Origin: a virus
DNA length: 46,248 nucleotides
Reading direction: 5' to 3' (one strand)
Virus record (IMG/VR): IMGVR_UViG_3300004807_000040
Coordinates: 1-46,248 of that record
This document shows, one piece after another, positions 1 to 6,449 of this stretch. A model generated the notes under the pieces. That model saw nothing but the letters and a program-made list of their open reading frames with translations. It ran no database searches and was not told where the DNA came from. The position numbers and the translations under genes are program-made. Numbering within the stretch: the first letter of the stretch is position 1; each line of letters opens with the position of its first letter.

Positions 1-198
1 ACTCTTAATGCGATTAACTATCGTTATCGCAATGCGTTTGATACTATTAACAACTTTGAATCACATCAGCTTGCTACTGGTGTAACTTACAACCTAGACA
101 CTTATAATGCTGTTCAGGGTGTTTTCCAACGCACATTCGATACAAGTTGGAATGCTACTCAGGATACATTCGCTCTTAACTATATTCGTAAGTTCTAA
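1..198 (+). CDS. 3' end of an unidentified gene (partial)
   Basis: An open frame runs in from the left edge and ends at a TAA at 196-198, giving the last 65 residues of a protein. The tail is rich in Asn, Thr, Phe and Tyr and ends in a YIRKF motif, a composition common in phage structural proteins. The gene is followed directly by a hairpin with a T-run, so it is the last gene of its transcript. No family was recognised; a virion protein is only a guess from composition and context. Confidence 0.7.
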   Translation, partial: TLNAINYRYRNAFDTINNFESHQLATGVTYNLDTYNAVQGVFQRTFDTSWNATQDTFALNYIRKF

Positions 199-218
199 TA
201 CACTTAAAATAGATATAA

Positions 219-247
219 TAAAGGCGGGAATTTTTCCCGCCTTTTTT
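219..247 (+). terminator. Rho-independent terminator
   Basis: A perfect stem of AAGGCGGGAA with TTCCCGCCTT (221-243) is followed by TTTTTTATT. It closes the partial rightward gene. Read on the other strand it has a weaker U-rich tail, so it may also stop the leftward transcript that ends at 273. Confidence 0.9.
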
Positions 248-272
248 ATTACGTAATAAAAATTTATTTTTT

Positions 273-551
273 TTAAAGTATAATTCCCTCACGATAAAGA
301 CGTGAAAATTCCACCATCGCAGAAAAGTTAATACGTTTGCCAGTTTTAGTAGGAATTTTGCCGCCTGTGGCAATACCATATTGGCGACCACGCTCATAGC
401 ACCATTGTGAATTGCTGTGTGTGGTTACATCCCACTTGTCATAATCTGGATCAAACGGACGACCAGCAAGTGCGTCTTGCACACCTTTTGTAAAATAACG
501 GTTGTGAAGAACCGTAGAGATTTTACCTTGACGTGTATTTGCCTGTGCCAT
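273..551 (-). CDS. Conserved hypothetical phage protein, 92 aa
   Basis: The product has the blocks NRYFTKGVQDALAGRPFDPDYD and QWCYERGRQYG, a pattern remembered from small hypothetical proteins of T4-like phages; no function is known. The ATG at 551 was chosen because it is preceded by AGTAGGGATT; an in-frame upstream start at 593 would overlap the neighbouring gene. It follows the leftward gene ending at 563 with an 11-nt gap and probably shares its promoter. It ends just before the hairpin at 219-247. Confidence 0.75.
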   Translation of the reverse strand: MAQANTRQGKISTVLHNRYFTKGVQDALAGRPFDPDYDKWDVTTHSNSQWCYERGRQYGIATGGKIPTKTGKRINFSAMVEFSRLYREGIIL

Positions 552-562
552 TGAATTAATCC

Positions 563-970
563 CTACTTGGAAAGAATATAAGGTTTGTTCCACTTGCCGA
601 TATTGACATCAACATACCATCCAATATCATAGTAATCCGATTGGACATCGCTACGGTCGTGATTGCCATCATTCATTGCAGTCAAAATTTCCTTCAAGAA
701 ATTTTTAGCCTTACCGCTGAACTGGTCCTGATACCAGTAAGGGTTGACATCAACATGGTCAACCGCTGGCGAACCAAGACGAAACCCGCCAGGCTGATTG
801 CCAACCGTTTCGTTATAATTCTGGATAAAGTCAATAGGACCGCTCTTGACATTCAGCACAAGGGTCATATGGTTTGAAACCGCCAACGAACCCTTGACGC
901 CATATTTGGCAAGGATTTTCTTAACCGTAGGGGCAATTTTGGACTTCTTTTCCTGCGACATATAAGCCAT
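563..970 (-). CDS. Conserved hypothetical, possibly LPD29-like, 135 aa
   Basis: The protein starts MAYMSQEKKSKIAP, has a central block LVLNVKSGPIDFIQNYN, and ends with DVQSDYYDIGWYVDVNIGKWNKPYIL. The C-terminal block with DYYD...IGKWNKPY resembles, from memory, the LPD29 domain found in mobile-element polyvalent proteins; this match is tentative. The start has a good Shine-Dalgarno (GGAGAACGG) and a promoter at 1000-1027. It lies in the leftward cluster of small genes, where T4-type phages often keep early host-interaction functions; a role against host defences would be inference only. Confidence 0.75.
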   Translation of the reverse strand: MAYMSQEKKSKIAPTVKKILAKYGVKGSLAVSNHMTLVLNVKSGPIDFIQNYNETVGNQPGGFRLGSPAVDHVDVNPYWYQDQFSGKAKNFLKEILTAMNDGNHDRSDVQSDYYDIGWYVDVNIGKWNKPYILSK

Positions 971-999
971 TACCGTTCTCCATCAGTTGACTATAATTT

Positions 1000-1027
1000 A
1001 ATATAACACAGAATTAGGGGTTGTCAA
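1000..1027 (-). promoter_or_regulatory. Sigma70-like extended -10 promoter
   Basis: Leftward TTGACA (1022-1027), 16-bp spacer ending in TGT, then TATATT (1000-1005). It drives the 135-aa gene starting at 970. The 19 nt CTTGACAACCCCTAATTCT are identical to the promoter at 36853-36880. Confidence 0.8.
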
Positions 1028-1036
1028 GGGTTTTTT

Positions 1037-1210
1037 TTAATTTTTTAACCCGTCTCTAAGACCTATTGCTTTACATTCATCAGGATATTTTTCCCACATT
1101 AATTTAATTAGGGTATCAATTTTGGCTTTAATGCCAGGAATTTCGCTAATTTCGCTAAGATCAAAGATTTCTTCAAGGTATTGTGCAAATGTCATACTGT
1201 CTTTAGCCAT
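1037..1210 (-). CDS. Small hypothetical protein, 57 aa
   Basis: Acidic N-terminus (MAKDSMTFAQYLEEIFDLSEIS) followed by a helical segment ending GLRDGLKN. The ATG at 1210 is supported by GGAGAG 5 nt upstream; a TTG four codons earlier is an unlikely start. It has its own promoter at 1242-1269 and its stop lies close to the next promoter, so it may be a monocistronic early gene. No family recognised. Confidence 0.65.
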   Translation of the reverse strand: MAKDSMTFAQYLEEIFDLSEISEIPGIKAKIDTLIKLMWEKYPDECKAIGLRDGLKN

Positions 1211-1241
1211 AATTCTCTCCAATACTTGACCTTATATTCTA

Positions 1242-1269
1242 AGATTATCATAGATTATAAAATTTTCAA
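1242..1269 (-). promoter_or_regulatory. Sigma70-like extended -10 promoter
   Basis: Leftward TTGAAA (1264-1269), 16-bp spacer ending in TGA, then TAATCT (1242-1247). It lies 31 nt upstream of the ATG at 1210. Confidence 0.65.
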
Positions 1270-1272
1270 GGG

Positions 1273-1410
1273 TTATTTTTTGCCTACATAGGTCATGACA
1301 TAGGTAGTAGTGCCATCAGGATGGCGGTGACTACGGCTAATTGCCCAACCACGGCGCTGTAAATCACGCAATTTTTTGGTGGTATATGCGGGTTTGCCTG
1401 TAAAAACCAT
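1273..1410 (-). CDS. Small basic hypothetical protein, 45 aa
   Basis: A short reading frame starting MVFTGKPAYTTKKLRD and ending TYVMTYVGKK. It is supported by a strong Shine-Dalgarno GGAGAAAACG before the ATG at 1408-1410 and by a consensus-like promoter at 1442-1469, the same arrangement as its neighbours. The product is basic with a predicted beta-rich second half (GWAISRSHRHPDGTTTYVMTYVG). Function unknown. Confidence 0.7.
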   Translation of the reverse strand: MVFTGKPAYTTKKLRDLQRRGWAISRSHRHPDGTTTYVMTYVGKK

Positions 1411-1441
1411 CGTTTTCTCCATCTCTTTACCTTATATAATT

Positions 1442-1469
1442 AATATAACACAGATTATTAAAGTGTCAA
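1442..1469 (-). promoter_or_regulatory. Sigma70-like extended -10 promoter
   Basis: Leftward TTGACA (1464-1469), 16-bp spacer ending in TGT, TATATT (1442-1447). It drives the 45-aa gene. Its leader shares the GATGGAGAA Shine-Dalgarno context with the leaders before 970, 36665 and 36911. Confidence 0.8.
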
Positions 1470-1472
1470 GCA

Positions 1473-1766
1473 TTATTTTTTGGCATTTTTCAACAATCTT
1501 TCGATTTTTGCCTTGGCATCTTCGGCACTTTTTGGGAAATTTTCCAATTCAATTGTTGGTTTTTTGACAGGTTGCGGTGTCAAAATTTTGACAGGTTCAG
1601 TTTTTGGCTGCGGTTTTTCGTGAAACCTATCATTTTCGTAGTCATAACCCTCACGCTCACGTTTTTCACGCTCTGCAATCCAACGATCAAGGTCATAGAT
1701 AGCCTCTGCCACATTAAAAATGAAGATGGCAGCAAGTAGGGTGCAAGTGATTATAACGGGCCACAT
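1473..1766 (-). CDS. Small membrane-anchored hypothetical protein, 97 aa
   Basis: Residues 2-22 (starting WPVIITCTLLAAIFIFNVAEA) form one hydrophobic segment, either a membrane anchor or an uncleaved signal. It is followed by a charged stretch rich in Arg and Glu, a Pro/Lys linker (PQPKTEPVKILTPQPVKKP) and a C-terminal charged helix. The topology suggests a single-pass inner membrane protein with a cytoplasmic or periplasmic tail. There is no other Met in the protein, and the promoter at 1774-1801 places the transcription start almost on the ATG, so the mRNA may be leaderless. Function unknown. Confidence 0.7.
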   Translation of the reverse strand: MWPVIITCTLLAAIFIFNVAEAIYDLDRWIAEREKREREGYDYENDRFHEKPQPKTEPVKILTPQPVKKPTIELENFPKSAEDAKAKIERLLKNAKK

Positions 1767-1773
1767 TCTTATA

Positions 1774-1801
1774 AATTTACCATAATTACACTATTTGTCA
1801 A
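1774..1801 (-). promoter_or_regulatory. Sigma70-like extended -10 promoter, near-leaderless
   Basis: Leftward TTGACA (1796-1801), 16-bp spacer ending in TGG, TAAATT (1774-1779). Only 7 nt separate the -10 from the ATG at 1766. Confidence 0.7.
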
Positions 1802-1838
1802 GGTATTTTTACAAATCAATATAAAATAAAAATAGGAC

Positions 1839-1866
1839 TTGACAAAAGTTTAAACTATGGTAATTT
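1839..1866 (+). promoter_or_regulatory. Sigma70-like extended -10 promoter
   Basis: TTGACA (1839-1844), 16-bp spacer ending in TGG, TAATTT (1861-1866). It is divergent to the promoter at 1774-1801, and the two share a TATGGTAAWTTTA core. It starts the rightward operon at 1930. Confidence 0.75.
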
Positions 1867-1874
1867 ACACCTAC

Positions 1875-1907
1875 GGGCAATACTGCCCAAGTGGGCAAGG
1901 ACTGCCC
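1875..1907 (+). promoter_or_regulatory. Twin GGGCA/TGCCC hairpins in 5' leader
   Basis: GGGCA at 1875-1879 pairs with TGCCC at 1884-1888, and GGGCA at 1893-1897 pairs with TGCCC at 1903-1907. The arms are interchangeable, so alternative pairing is possible. The element sits between the promoter and the Shine-Dalgarno (GAAAGGAAAG) of the gene at 1930. A role in mRNA stability or translation control is inferred. Confidence 0.55.
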
Positions 1908-1929
1908 GAAGAAAGGAAAGTATAATATT

Positions 1930-2499
1930 ATGGAATATCGCAGTTATTATTTCGGATACGGAATGAACACCCACCCTGATCAGATGGTAAAGCGTTGCCC
2001 TGATGCTACCCTAGTAGGTGTTGCGTATCTGAACGACTATCGTCTTGTGTTTCGTAACCATGCCGATGTTGAGATTAATCCTGGCAGTATTGTCAGTGGC
2101 GTGTTATGGGAAGTCAGCGAAAGTGATATGATTGCGCTTGACCGTCTTGAAGGTTTCCCAACTTATTACTTGCGTCAGCGTGTATTGGTTCAAACTGAGA
2201 CCGAAGCATATATTGCTTGGGTTTATAGCATGGCTGATCAAGATTATGAATTTACGCCAAGCACATCATATTATGATTTGTGCACAGAAGGTTATAAGCA
2301 TCATGGTGTGCCTACTGCACAGTTAGTAGAAGCACTTGAAGCCGCACCTACGCAGAAATATGTTGACACAACCTATGATTACGGTTATGACTATTACAAA
2401 AACCGCGGTTGGTTTGACTATGACAACGGCGTAGATGCCAAGTATGATGATTATGTATCGCAACGCTATGGTTTTTATGACCGCAATATGGAGAAGTAA
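1930..2499 (+). CDS. Gamma-glutamylcyclotransferase-like (GGCT/AIG2) protein
   Basis: The N-terminus YYFGYGMNTHPDQM matches the GGCT-like fold signature (YGxN), followed by the beta strands of the barrel and the motif MIALDRLEGFPTYYLRQRV. The Glu in DRLEGFP lies where the family has its catalytic acid. Family members turn gamma-glutamyl peptides into 5-oxoproline; the phage substrate is unknown. The last 50 residues are very rich in Tyr and Asp and form an extra tail. The ATG at 1930 with GAAAGGAAAG upstream is preferred to a GTG at 1891, which lies in the hairpin leader. It is the first gene of the rightward transcript. Confidence 0.8.
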   Translation: MEYRSYYFGYGMNTHPDQMVKRCPDATLVGVAYLNDYRLVFRNHADVEINPGSIVSGVLWEVSESDMIALDRLEGFPTYYLRQRVLVQTETEAYIAWVYSMADQDYEFTPSTSYYDLCTEGYKHHGVPTAQLVEALEAAPTQKYVDTTYDYGYDYYKNRGWFDYDNGVDAKYDDYVSQRYGFYDRNMEK

Positions 2500-2501
2500 G
2501 A

Positions 2502-3674
2502 ATGGCTAAGTCCGCACTCATGTTGAAGACTAGACCTAAAAAGACGGTTGTCCGTCAGCCTAAGTTTATGGACGAAAAGTTCACTGGTCCTGAACCAGTG
2601 TGGACTGATGCTAAAAAGTGGTCTCCTGACAAATTGCGTCAGGAGATTACGCATGCACTATATTTCTACAACTATTATATGACTGCTGCTGATATGCGCA
2701 AATATGTTGTAGAATTTGGACAGCAGTATCTTAAATGGGGCAAAGCGGAAATTTCTGCATTTGCTGAATGTGAAGACAGTCGTGTTGGAATTACTATTGG
2801 TAGTGTTTCCAAGATGATATTGCGTGGTGCGCCGATGGCACATGATGCAGAGTTTATTACCACAAAGATTGCAGAACTGTTAGCATATGGCAATTCTCGT
2901 ATTGCTGAAAAGAAACAAACTGTAGCCAAACAAGTTGTTAAGCGCAACGTTCAGGATCATATGCGTGATAAGTTGTCTGATACTATTGGTGATTTGGAAG
3001 TCATGTTTGATGCGCTAATAGAAGGCTCAACTGAAACTCCTGACTTTATGGCTTATTTCCGTGAGCAGAATATGCCACAGGCATTTGTTTCTCGTATTCG
3101 TGAAAAGTATGCAGAACAGTATGCAGAACTGCTTGAAAGTCAAAACAAGAAAGGCGATGCTGCACTTCGTGAAGCATATGCTTGGATGACCAAAGCAGTT
3201 TTCAAGCGTTATGATACTTGGTATAAAACGTTGTTTGATGCACTTACTACTTATGGAACCGTCAAGAGTGCTGTGCGTAAAGTTCGTAAAGCACGTCCCG
3301 TGTCTAAGGAAAAACTTGTCAAGAAAGTCAAGTTCTTGCAAAAGTTTGATGAATTGAACCTTGTATCTATTAGTCCAGTTGATGTGCTTAATTCAACAGA
3401 ATTGTGGGTCTATAATATCAAGACACGTAAAATTGGCAAGTATGTTGCTGATAGTTCTAGTGGTGTGCTTGGCATCAAGGGCAGCACTATTATTGGCTAT
3501 GATGAAAAATTGAGTGTTGCCAAAACACTACGCAAACCTAAAGAACAAATCAAGGAGTTTCAAACGGCTGGCAAGGTTGCACTTCGCAAATTCCTTGACA
3601 ATATCCGTGCCGTAGAAATTGCCTTGACAGGACGGCTGAACGGTGATACCATACTTCTTAAATCTGTGAAGTAA
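2502..3674 (+). CDS. Conserved phage protein of unknown function, 390 aa
   Basis: The gene starts 2 nt after the previous stop, with GGAG upstream. The product is largely helical and Lys-rich; the first 30 residues are basic. A C-terminal block, SISPVDVLNSTELWVYNIKTRKIGKYVADSSSGVLGIKGSTIIGYDE, is beta-rich and looks like a conserved domain remembered from hypothetical proteins of marine T4-like phages. No enzymatic motif is visible. It is probably co-transcribed with the GGCT-like gene and the next two hypotheticals. Confidence 0.75.
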   Translation: MAKSALMLKTRPKKTVVRQPKFMDEKFTGPEPVWTDAKKWSPDKLRQEITHALYFYNYYMTAADMRKYVVEFGQQYLKWGKAEISAFAECEDSRVGITIGSVSKMILRGAPMAHDAEFITTKIAELLAYGNSRIAEKKQTVAKQVVKRNVQDHMRDKLSDTIGDLEVMFDALIEGSTETPDFMAYFREQNMPQAFVSRIREKYAEQYAELLESQNKKGDAALREAYAWMTKAVFKRYDTWYKTLFDALTTYGTVKSAVRKVRKARPVSKEKLVKKVKFLQKFDELNLVSISPVDVLNSTELWVYNIKTRKIGKYVADSSSGVLGIKGSTIIGYDEKLSVAKTLRKPKEQIKEFQTAGKVALRKFLDNIRAVEIALTGRLNGDTILLKSVK

Positions 3675-3682
3675 GGTGATTC

Positions 3683-3997
3683 ATGAAGTACGATAGTGGC
3701 TATATCACACCACGTATTCGTTGGGTAAAGTTGGATAAACGTAACAAGATGGTTGAACATTACAGCCATCGTGTTACTGTGCGTGACAGAACAAATTGTG
3801 CCAATGTTGAACGTTGGTTTAGGGAAAATTTTGATTTTAGCCCTTATCATTATTGGGTACCGCAGTATGGAAACATATATAGCGAAGGACCATATGTTAA
3901 ACCACGTGTTTACAAAAAAAGTGAAACATATACACGTTATCACATGTATCTGCAAGAAGAAGATTTAGTTCAATTTGTAATAGGATATGTAGTATGA
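3683..3997 (+). CDS. Hypothetical protein, 104 aa
   Basis: An aromatic-rich protein (YHYWVPQYGNIY, many Tyr and Arg) with no recognised domain. AAGGTGATTC precedes its ATG, and its stop overlaps the next start (ATGA-type overlap at 3994-3997), so it is translationally coupled within the operon. Function unknown. Confidence 0.7.
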   Translation: MKYDSGYITPRIRWVKLDKRNKMVEHYSHRVTVRDRTNCANVERWFRENFDFSPYHYWVPQYGNIYSEGPYVKPRVYKKSETYTRYHMYLQEEDLVQFVIGYVV

Positions 3998-4410
3998 CAA
4001 ACTTTAATCACTTTCGCATTATTAATGACCTAACAGGTCTTGCCAACAAAATTGGTTTTGAAGTTGGACCAAGCCGTGGTGCATACAATTCATATGCTTA
4101 TGAAACCAATAATAATGTAAATTTCTCACTCACTGTGCCAAAAGATGGTGGTGAAGTTTTACCAATTTATTCTCGTGGTATAGAGATATACAGCGGCAGT
4201 GCAGAAGATTGTATTCATTTTATGCATGGTTGGATGAAGCATCGTGAGTATATGAATATCCTTGGCTTCAAAGACAAGACCGTTGCTGACCGTGAAGAAA
4301 AGTTAGCAAGCAAACGTAAAATGGATCGTATGACAAAAGCAGTCGTAGATGGTAAAGACCCAGGTCCAGATTGGTATGAAGGTAAAGAAGATGAAGATAT
4401 GCCCTTCTAA
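3994..4410 (+). CDS. Hypothetical protein, 138 aa
   Basis: The first 75 residues are mixed alpha/beta (FNHFRIINDLTGLANKIGFEVGPS), and a central block CIHFMHGWMKHREYMNILGF is helical. The C-terminus is acidic (WYEGKEDEDMPF), a feature seen in proteins that bind DNA-binding partners, but nothing specific supports that here. It overlaps the gene before by 4 nt and the next by 20 nt. Confidence 0.7.
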   Translation: MTNFNHFRIINDLTGLANKIGFEVGPSRGAYNSYAYETNNNVNFSLTVPKDGGEVLPIYSRGIEIYSGSAEDCIHFMHGWMKHREYMNILGFKDKTVADREEKLASKRKMDRMTKAVVDGKDPGPDWYEGKEDEDMPF

Positions 4411-4669
4411 ACCCATCACAGTGTTTCGCACAAGTTTGCTACCAAGTCTATCAAAAGAAATAGGATTGGTAGATGCAAAAGTTGAAGCCAAAATATTATG
4501 GCGTGAATGTAGTACAAATTATAAATGGGTATGGGAGAACGCCATTAAAGATAGTGTAACTTTCCATGCCCATTTTGATATTGCATCACTTGAATATCGT
4601 GTAGCCGTTACCGCAAAATTTGAACCAGAAGATTTGACTTACTATCTTATGGCATTTGAAGTAGCGTAA
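4391..4669 (+). CDS. Hypothetical protein, paralog of the next gene, 92 aa
   Basis: Residues match the pattern of the neighbour at 4678: a start VFR, a Trp-rich centre (WVWENAI), then a beta strand block ending in FEPEDLTYYLMAF, parallel to FTPEDEIYFWMRF in the neighbour. The ATG at 4391 was chosen because it begins at this shared block; the longer frame would overlap the previous gene by another 42 nt. The two look like an old tandem duplication of a small phage protein of unknown function. Confidence 0.6.
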   Translation: MKICPSKPITVFRTSLLPSLSKEIGLVDAKVEAKILWRECSTNYKWVWENAIKDSVTFHAHFDIASLEYRVAVTAKFEPEDLTYYLMAFEVA

Positions 4670-4672
4670 ATA
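4665..4672 (+). promoter_or_regulatory. T4-late-like box CGTAAATA, 5 nt from ATG
   Basis: CGTAAATA overlaps the TAA stop of the previous gene and ends exactly 5 nt before the ATG at 4678. The first two bases differ from the TATAAATA consensus. Confidence 0.45.
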
Positions 4673-4677
4673 ACGGT

Positions 4678-4953
4678 ATGATAGTTCATCGTTTCCGCAT
4701 GGGTGATGTAGAAGATGCTCAACTCTATGCTGCTGGTCCTATTATCATGTGGCAACAAAGCGAGGCTGGTGCATGGGTAATGGAACACGCACTACAAACT
4801 CCCATCTTCAAAACAGGCATAAACAGCCCCGATGGTTATATTGGTTATACGGTAATTATTGAAGCAGATTTTACACCCGAAGATGAGATTTATTTTTGGA
4901 TGAGATTTGGCGATGAGTTAATTAGTCATAGTCGTGATTGGGAAACTCTATAG
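4678..4953 (+). CDS. Hypothetical protein, paralog of the previous gene, 91 aa
   Basis: The product has the order MIVHRFRMGDVED, WQQSEAGAWVMEHAL, and ADFTPEDEIYFWMRF. A WQQSExGxWVMEH motif is remembered from small hypothetical proteins of cyanophage and other marine T4-like genomes. There is no Shine-Dalgarno; instead a TAAATA box lies 5 nt upstream of the ATG. Function unknown. Confidence 0.65.
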   Translation: MIVHRFRMGDVEDAQLYAAGPIIMWQQSEAGAWVMEHALQTPIFKTGINSPDGYIGYTVIIEADFTPEDEIYFWMRFGDELISHSRDWETL

Positions 4954-4954
4954 T

Positions 4955-4962
4955 CATAAATA
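4955..4962 (+). promoter_or_regulatory. T4-late-like promoter CATAAATA, 5 nt from ATG
   Basis: CATAAATA matches seven of eight bases of the T4 late consensus TATAAATA. It ends 5 nt before the ATG at 4968, which has no Shine-Dalgarno. Confidence 0.7.
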
Positions 4963-4967
4963 TTCAT

Positions 4968-5720
4968 ATGGCTACACTACAAGAACTTAAGACTACAGTA
5001 TTTGATTATGTACGTTATTCACTCGGTGACGGTATCATAGATGTAGAACTTGACCCTATACATTTTGAAACTGCTCTTTCACAAGCACTAGTAAGATATC
5101 GTCAGCGCAGTGCAAACAGCGTAGAAGAAAGTTATTCATTTTTAGAATTATTACAAAATCAAAACACTTATACATTACCAAAAGAAGTTATTAGTGTTCG
5201 TAATGTATATAAAAGAAATATTGGTGCCAATAGCGGAACTTCCTCACAATATGAACCATTTGAAGCAGGTTTCGTTAACTTTTATATGATACAAAGTGGT
5301 CGTGTTGGTGGTTTGTCAACATGGTATCTTTATAGTGCTTTCTTAAAAGAAGCATCAAAACTATTTGGTGGTTATTTGAACTATAAATTTAATACTGTGA
5401 CTAAAGAAATTACAATTATGCGTCGTCCACAAGCCGATAAAGAAACTATTTTGCTTTGGACTGAAAATTATAAACCAGATATTACTCTTCTTACTGATCA
5501 ATACAGTTATCCATGGTTAAAAGAATGGACTCTAGCAAAATGTATGATGATTTTAGGAGAGGCTCGCAGTAAGTTTGGAACATTACCAGGTCCACAAGGC
5601 GGCACTACACTTAATGGAACAGACCTATTAACTCGTGGTCAAGCCAAATTAGATGCTCTTGAAGTTGAAATTACTAATAGTATGACAGGTGAAACTCCCA
5701 TGTGGTTTGTGATTGGATAA
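4968..5720 (+). CDS. Putative neck / head-tail connector protein, 250 aa
   Basis: The N-terminus (MATLQELKTTVFDYVRYSLGD, IIDVELDPIHFETALSQALVRYRQRS) is a helical pattern seen in connector and neck proteins of marine myoviruses. It is followed by a TYTLPKEVISVRNVYKR strand segment and a conserved C-terminal block with PWLKEWTLAKCMMILGEARSKF and GPQGGTTLNG. In T4, genes 13 and 14 stand upstream of the terminase-sheath-tube block, which fits its place here. The ATG at 4968 fits the late box; a start at 4938 would overlap the previous gene. A precise gp13 or gp14 assignment is not possible by eye. Confidence 0.55.
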   Translation: MATLQELKTTVFDYVRYSLGDGIIDVELDPIHFETALSQALVRYRQRSANSVEESYSFLELLQNQNTYTLPKEVISVRNVYKRNIGANSGTSSQYEPFEAGFVNFYMIQSGRVGGLSTWYLYSAFLKEASKLFGGYLNYKFNTVTKEITIMRRPQADKETILLWTENYKPDITLLTDQYSYPWLKEWTLAKCMMILGEARSKFGTLPGPQGGTTLNGTDLLTRGQAKLDALEVEITNSMTGETPMWFVIG

Positions 5721-5721
5721 T

Positions 5722-5750
5722 TTGACAATATTACATAATTTTGTTATAAA
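5722..5750 (+). promoter_or_regulatory. Sigma70-like extended -10 promoter, near-leaderless
   Basis: TTGACA (5722-5727), 17-bp spacer ending in TGT, TATAAA (5745-5750). The -10 ends 7 nt before the ATG at 5758. Confidence 0.7.
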
Positions 5751-5757
5751 TTAAAGT

Positions 5758-6384
5758 ATGAAGATAATTGGTATTTGTGGTTTAATTGGCGGCGGTAAAG
5801 GAACAGTTGCTGATATTTTGGTTGGTGAATTTGGCTTTCAAAAAGTAAGTTTTGCTGATCCTCTTAAAGATATGGTATCTAAAGTATTCAACTGGCCACG
5901 TCATTTGCTTGAAGGAGACACAAAAGAATCTCGTGATTGGCGTGAGCAACGTGATGAATGGTGGTCGGTACGACTTGGTATTGAAAATTTGACACCACGT
6001 TGGGTGCTACAATATTGGGGAACTGATGTTTGTCGCACCAACTTTCATGAAGATATTTGGATTGCAAGTTTAGAAAATAAACTTTCTAAGATTGTTTATA
6101 GCGGTTCTGCCCATCTTACTAACAATATTGTGATTCCAGATACACGTTTTCCAAATGAAATTAAAATGATTCGCAAACTTGGCGGTGAAGTATGGGGCGT
6201 TCGTCGTGGTGAAGACCCTGATTGGATGATAAACTTAATCAAATTTGGTGAGCAACCGCATGATATTCATCCCAGTGAATGGTCTTGGGTAACCGAAAAT
6301 ATTGATGTTTTAATTGAAAATAATGGTACAATAAGTGATTTGAAAACAAAAGTTTCGGAATTACTAGATAATATACGCACATAA
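5758..6384 (+). CDS. 1: Deoxynucleoside monophosphate kinase
   Basis: The P-loop GLIGGGKGT (residues 8-16) opens the protein, followed by FADPLKDMVSKVFNW and a lid-type region (TPRWVLQYWGTDVCR), then IPDTRFPNEIKMIRKLGG. This order is typical of the T4 gp1 family, which phosphorylates dNMPs to dNDPs for phage DNA synthesis. The length of 208 aa is slightly below T4 gp1. It sits just before the sheath gene and has its own vegetative-type promoter, so it can be expressed early even though it lies among late genes. The short spacing from promoter to ATG suggests a leaderless mRNA. Confidence 0.88.
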   Translation: MKIIGICGLIGGGKGTVADILVGEFGFQKVSFADPLKDMVSKVFNWPRHLLEGDTKESRDWREQRDEWWSVRLGIENLTPRWVLQYWGTDVCRTNFHEDIWIASLENKLSKIVYSGSAHLTNNIVIPDTRFPNEIKMIRKLGGEVWGVRRGEDPDWMINLIKFGEQPHDIHPSEWSWVTENIDVLIENNGTISDLKTKVSELLDNIRT

Positions 6385-6415
6385 TGTTTTATTGAGGCTG
6401 CTTTTAATCTTATCC

Positions 6416-6423
6416 GCTAAATA
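6416..6423 (+). promoter_or_regulatory. T4-late-like box GCTAAATA before tail sheath
   Basis: GCTAAATA lies 26 nt upstream of the sheath ATG. Unlike the leaderless cases it leaves room for a strong Shine-Dalgarno (AAAAGGATAGGA). Confidence 0.55.
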
Positions 6424-6449
6424 TTATTAACCTAAAAGGATAGGATAAA

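Noticed and set aside
1376-1567. Rightward open frame across the leftward small genes
   Set aside because: No Shine-Dalgarno, hydrophobic shadow translation, and it covers well-supported leftward genes and their promoter.
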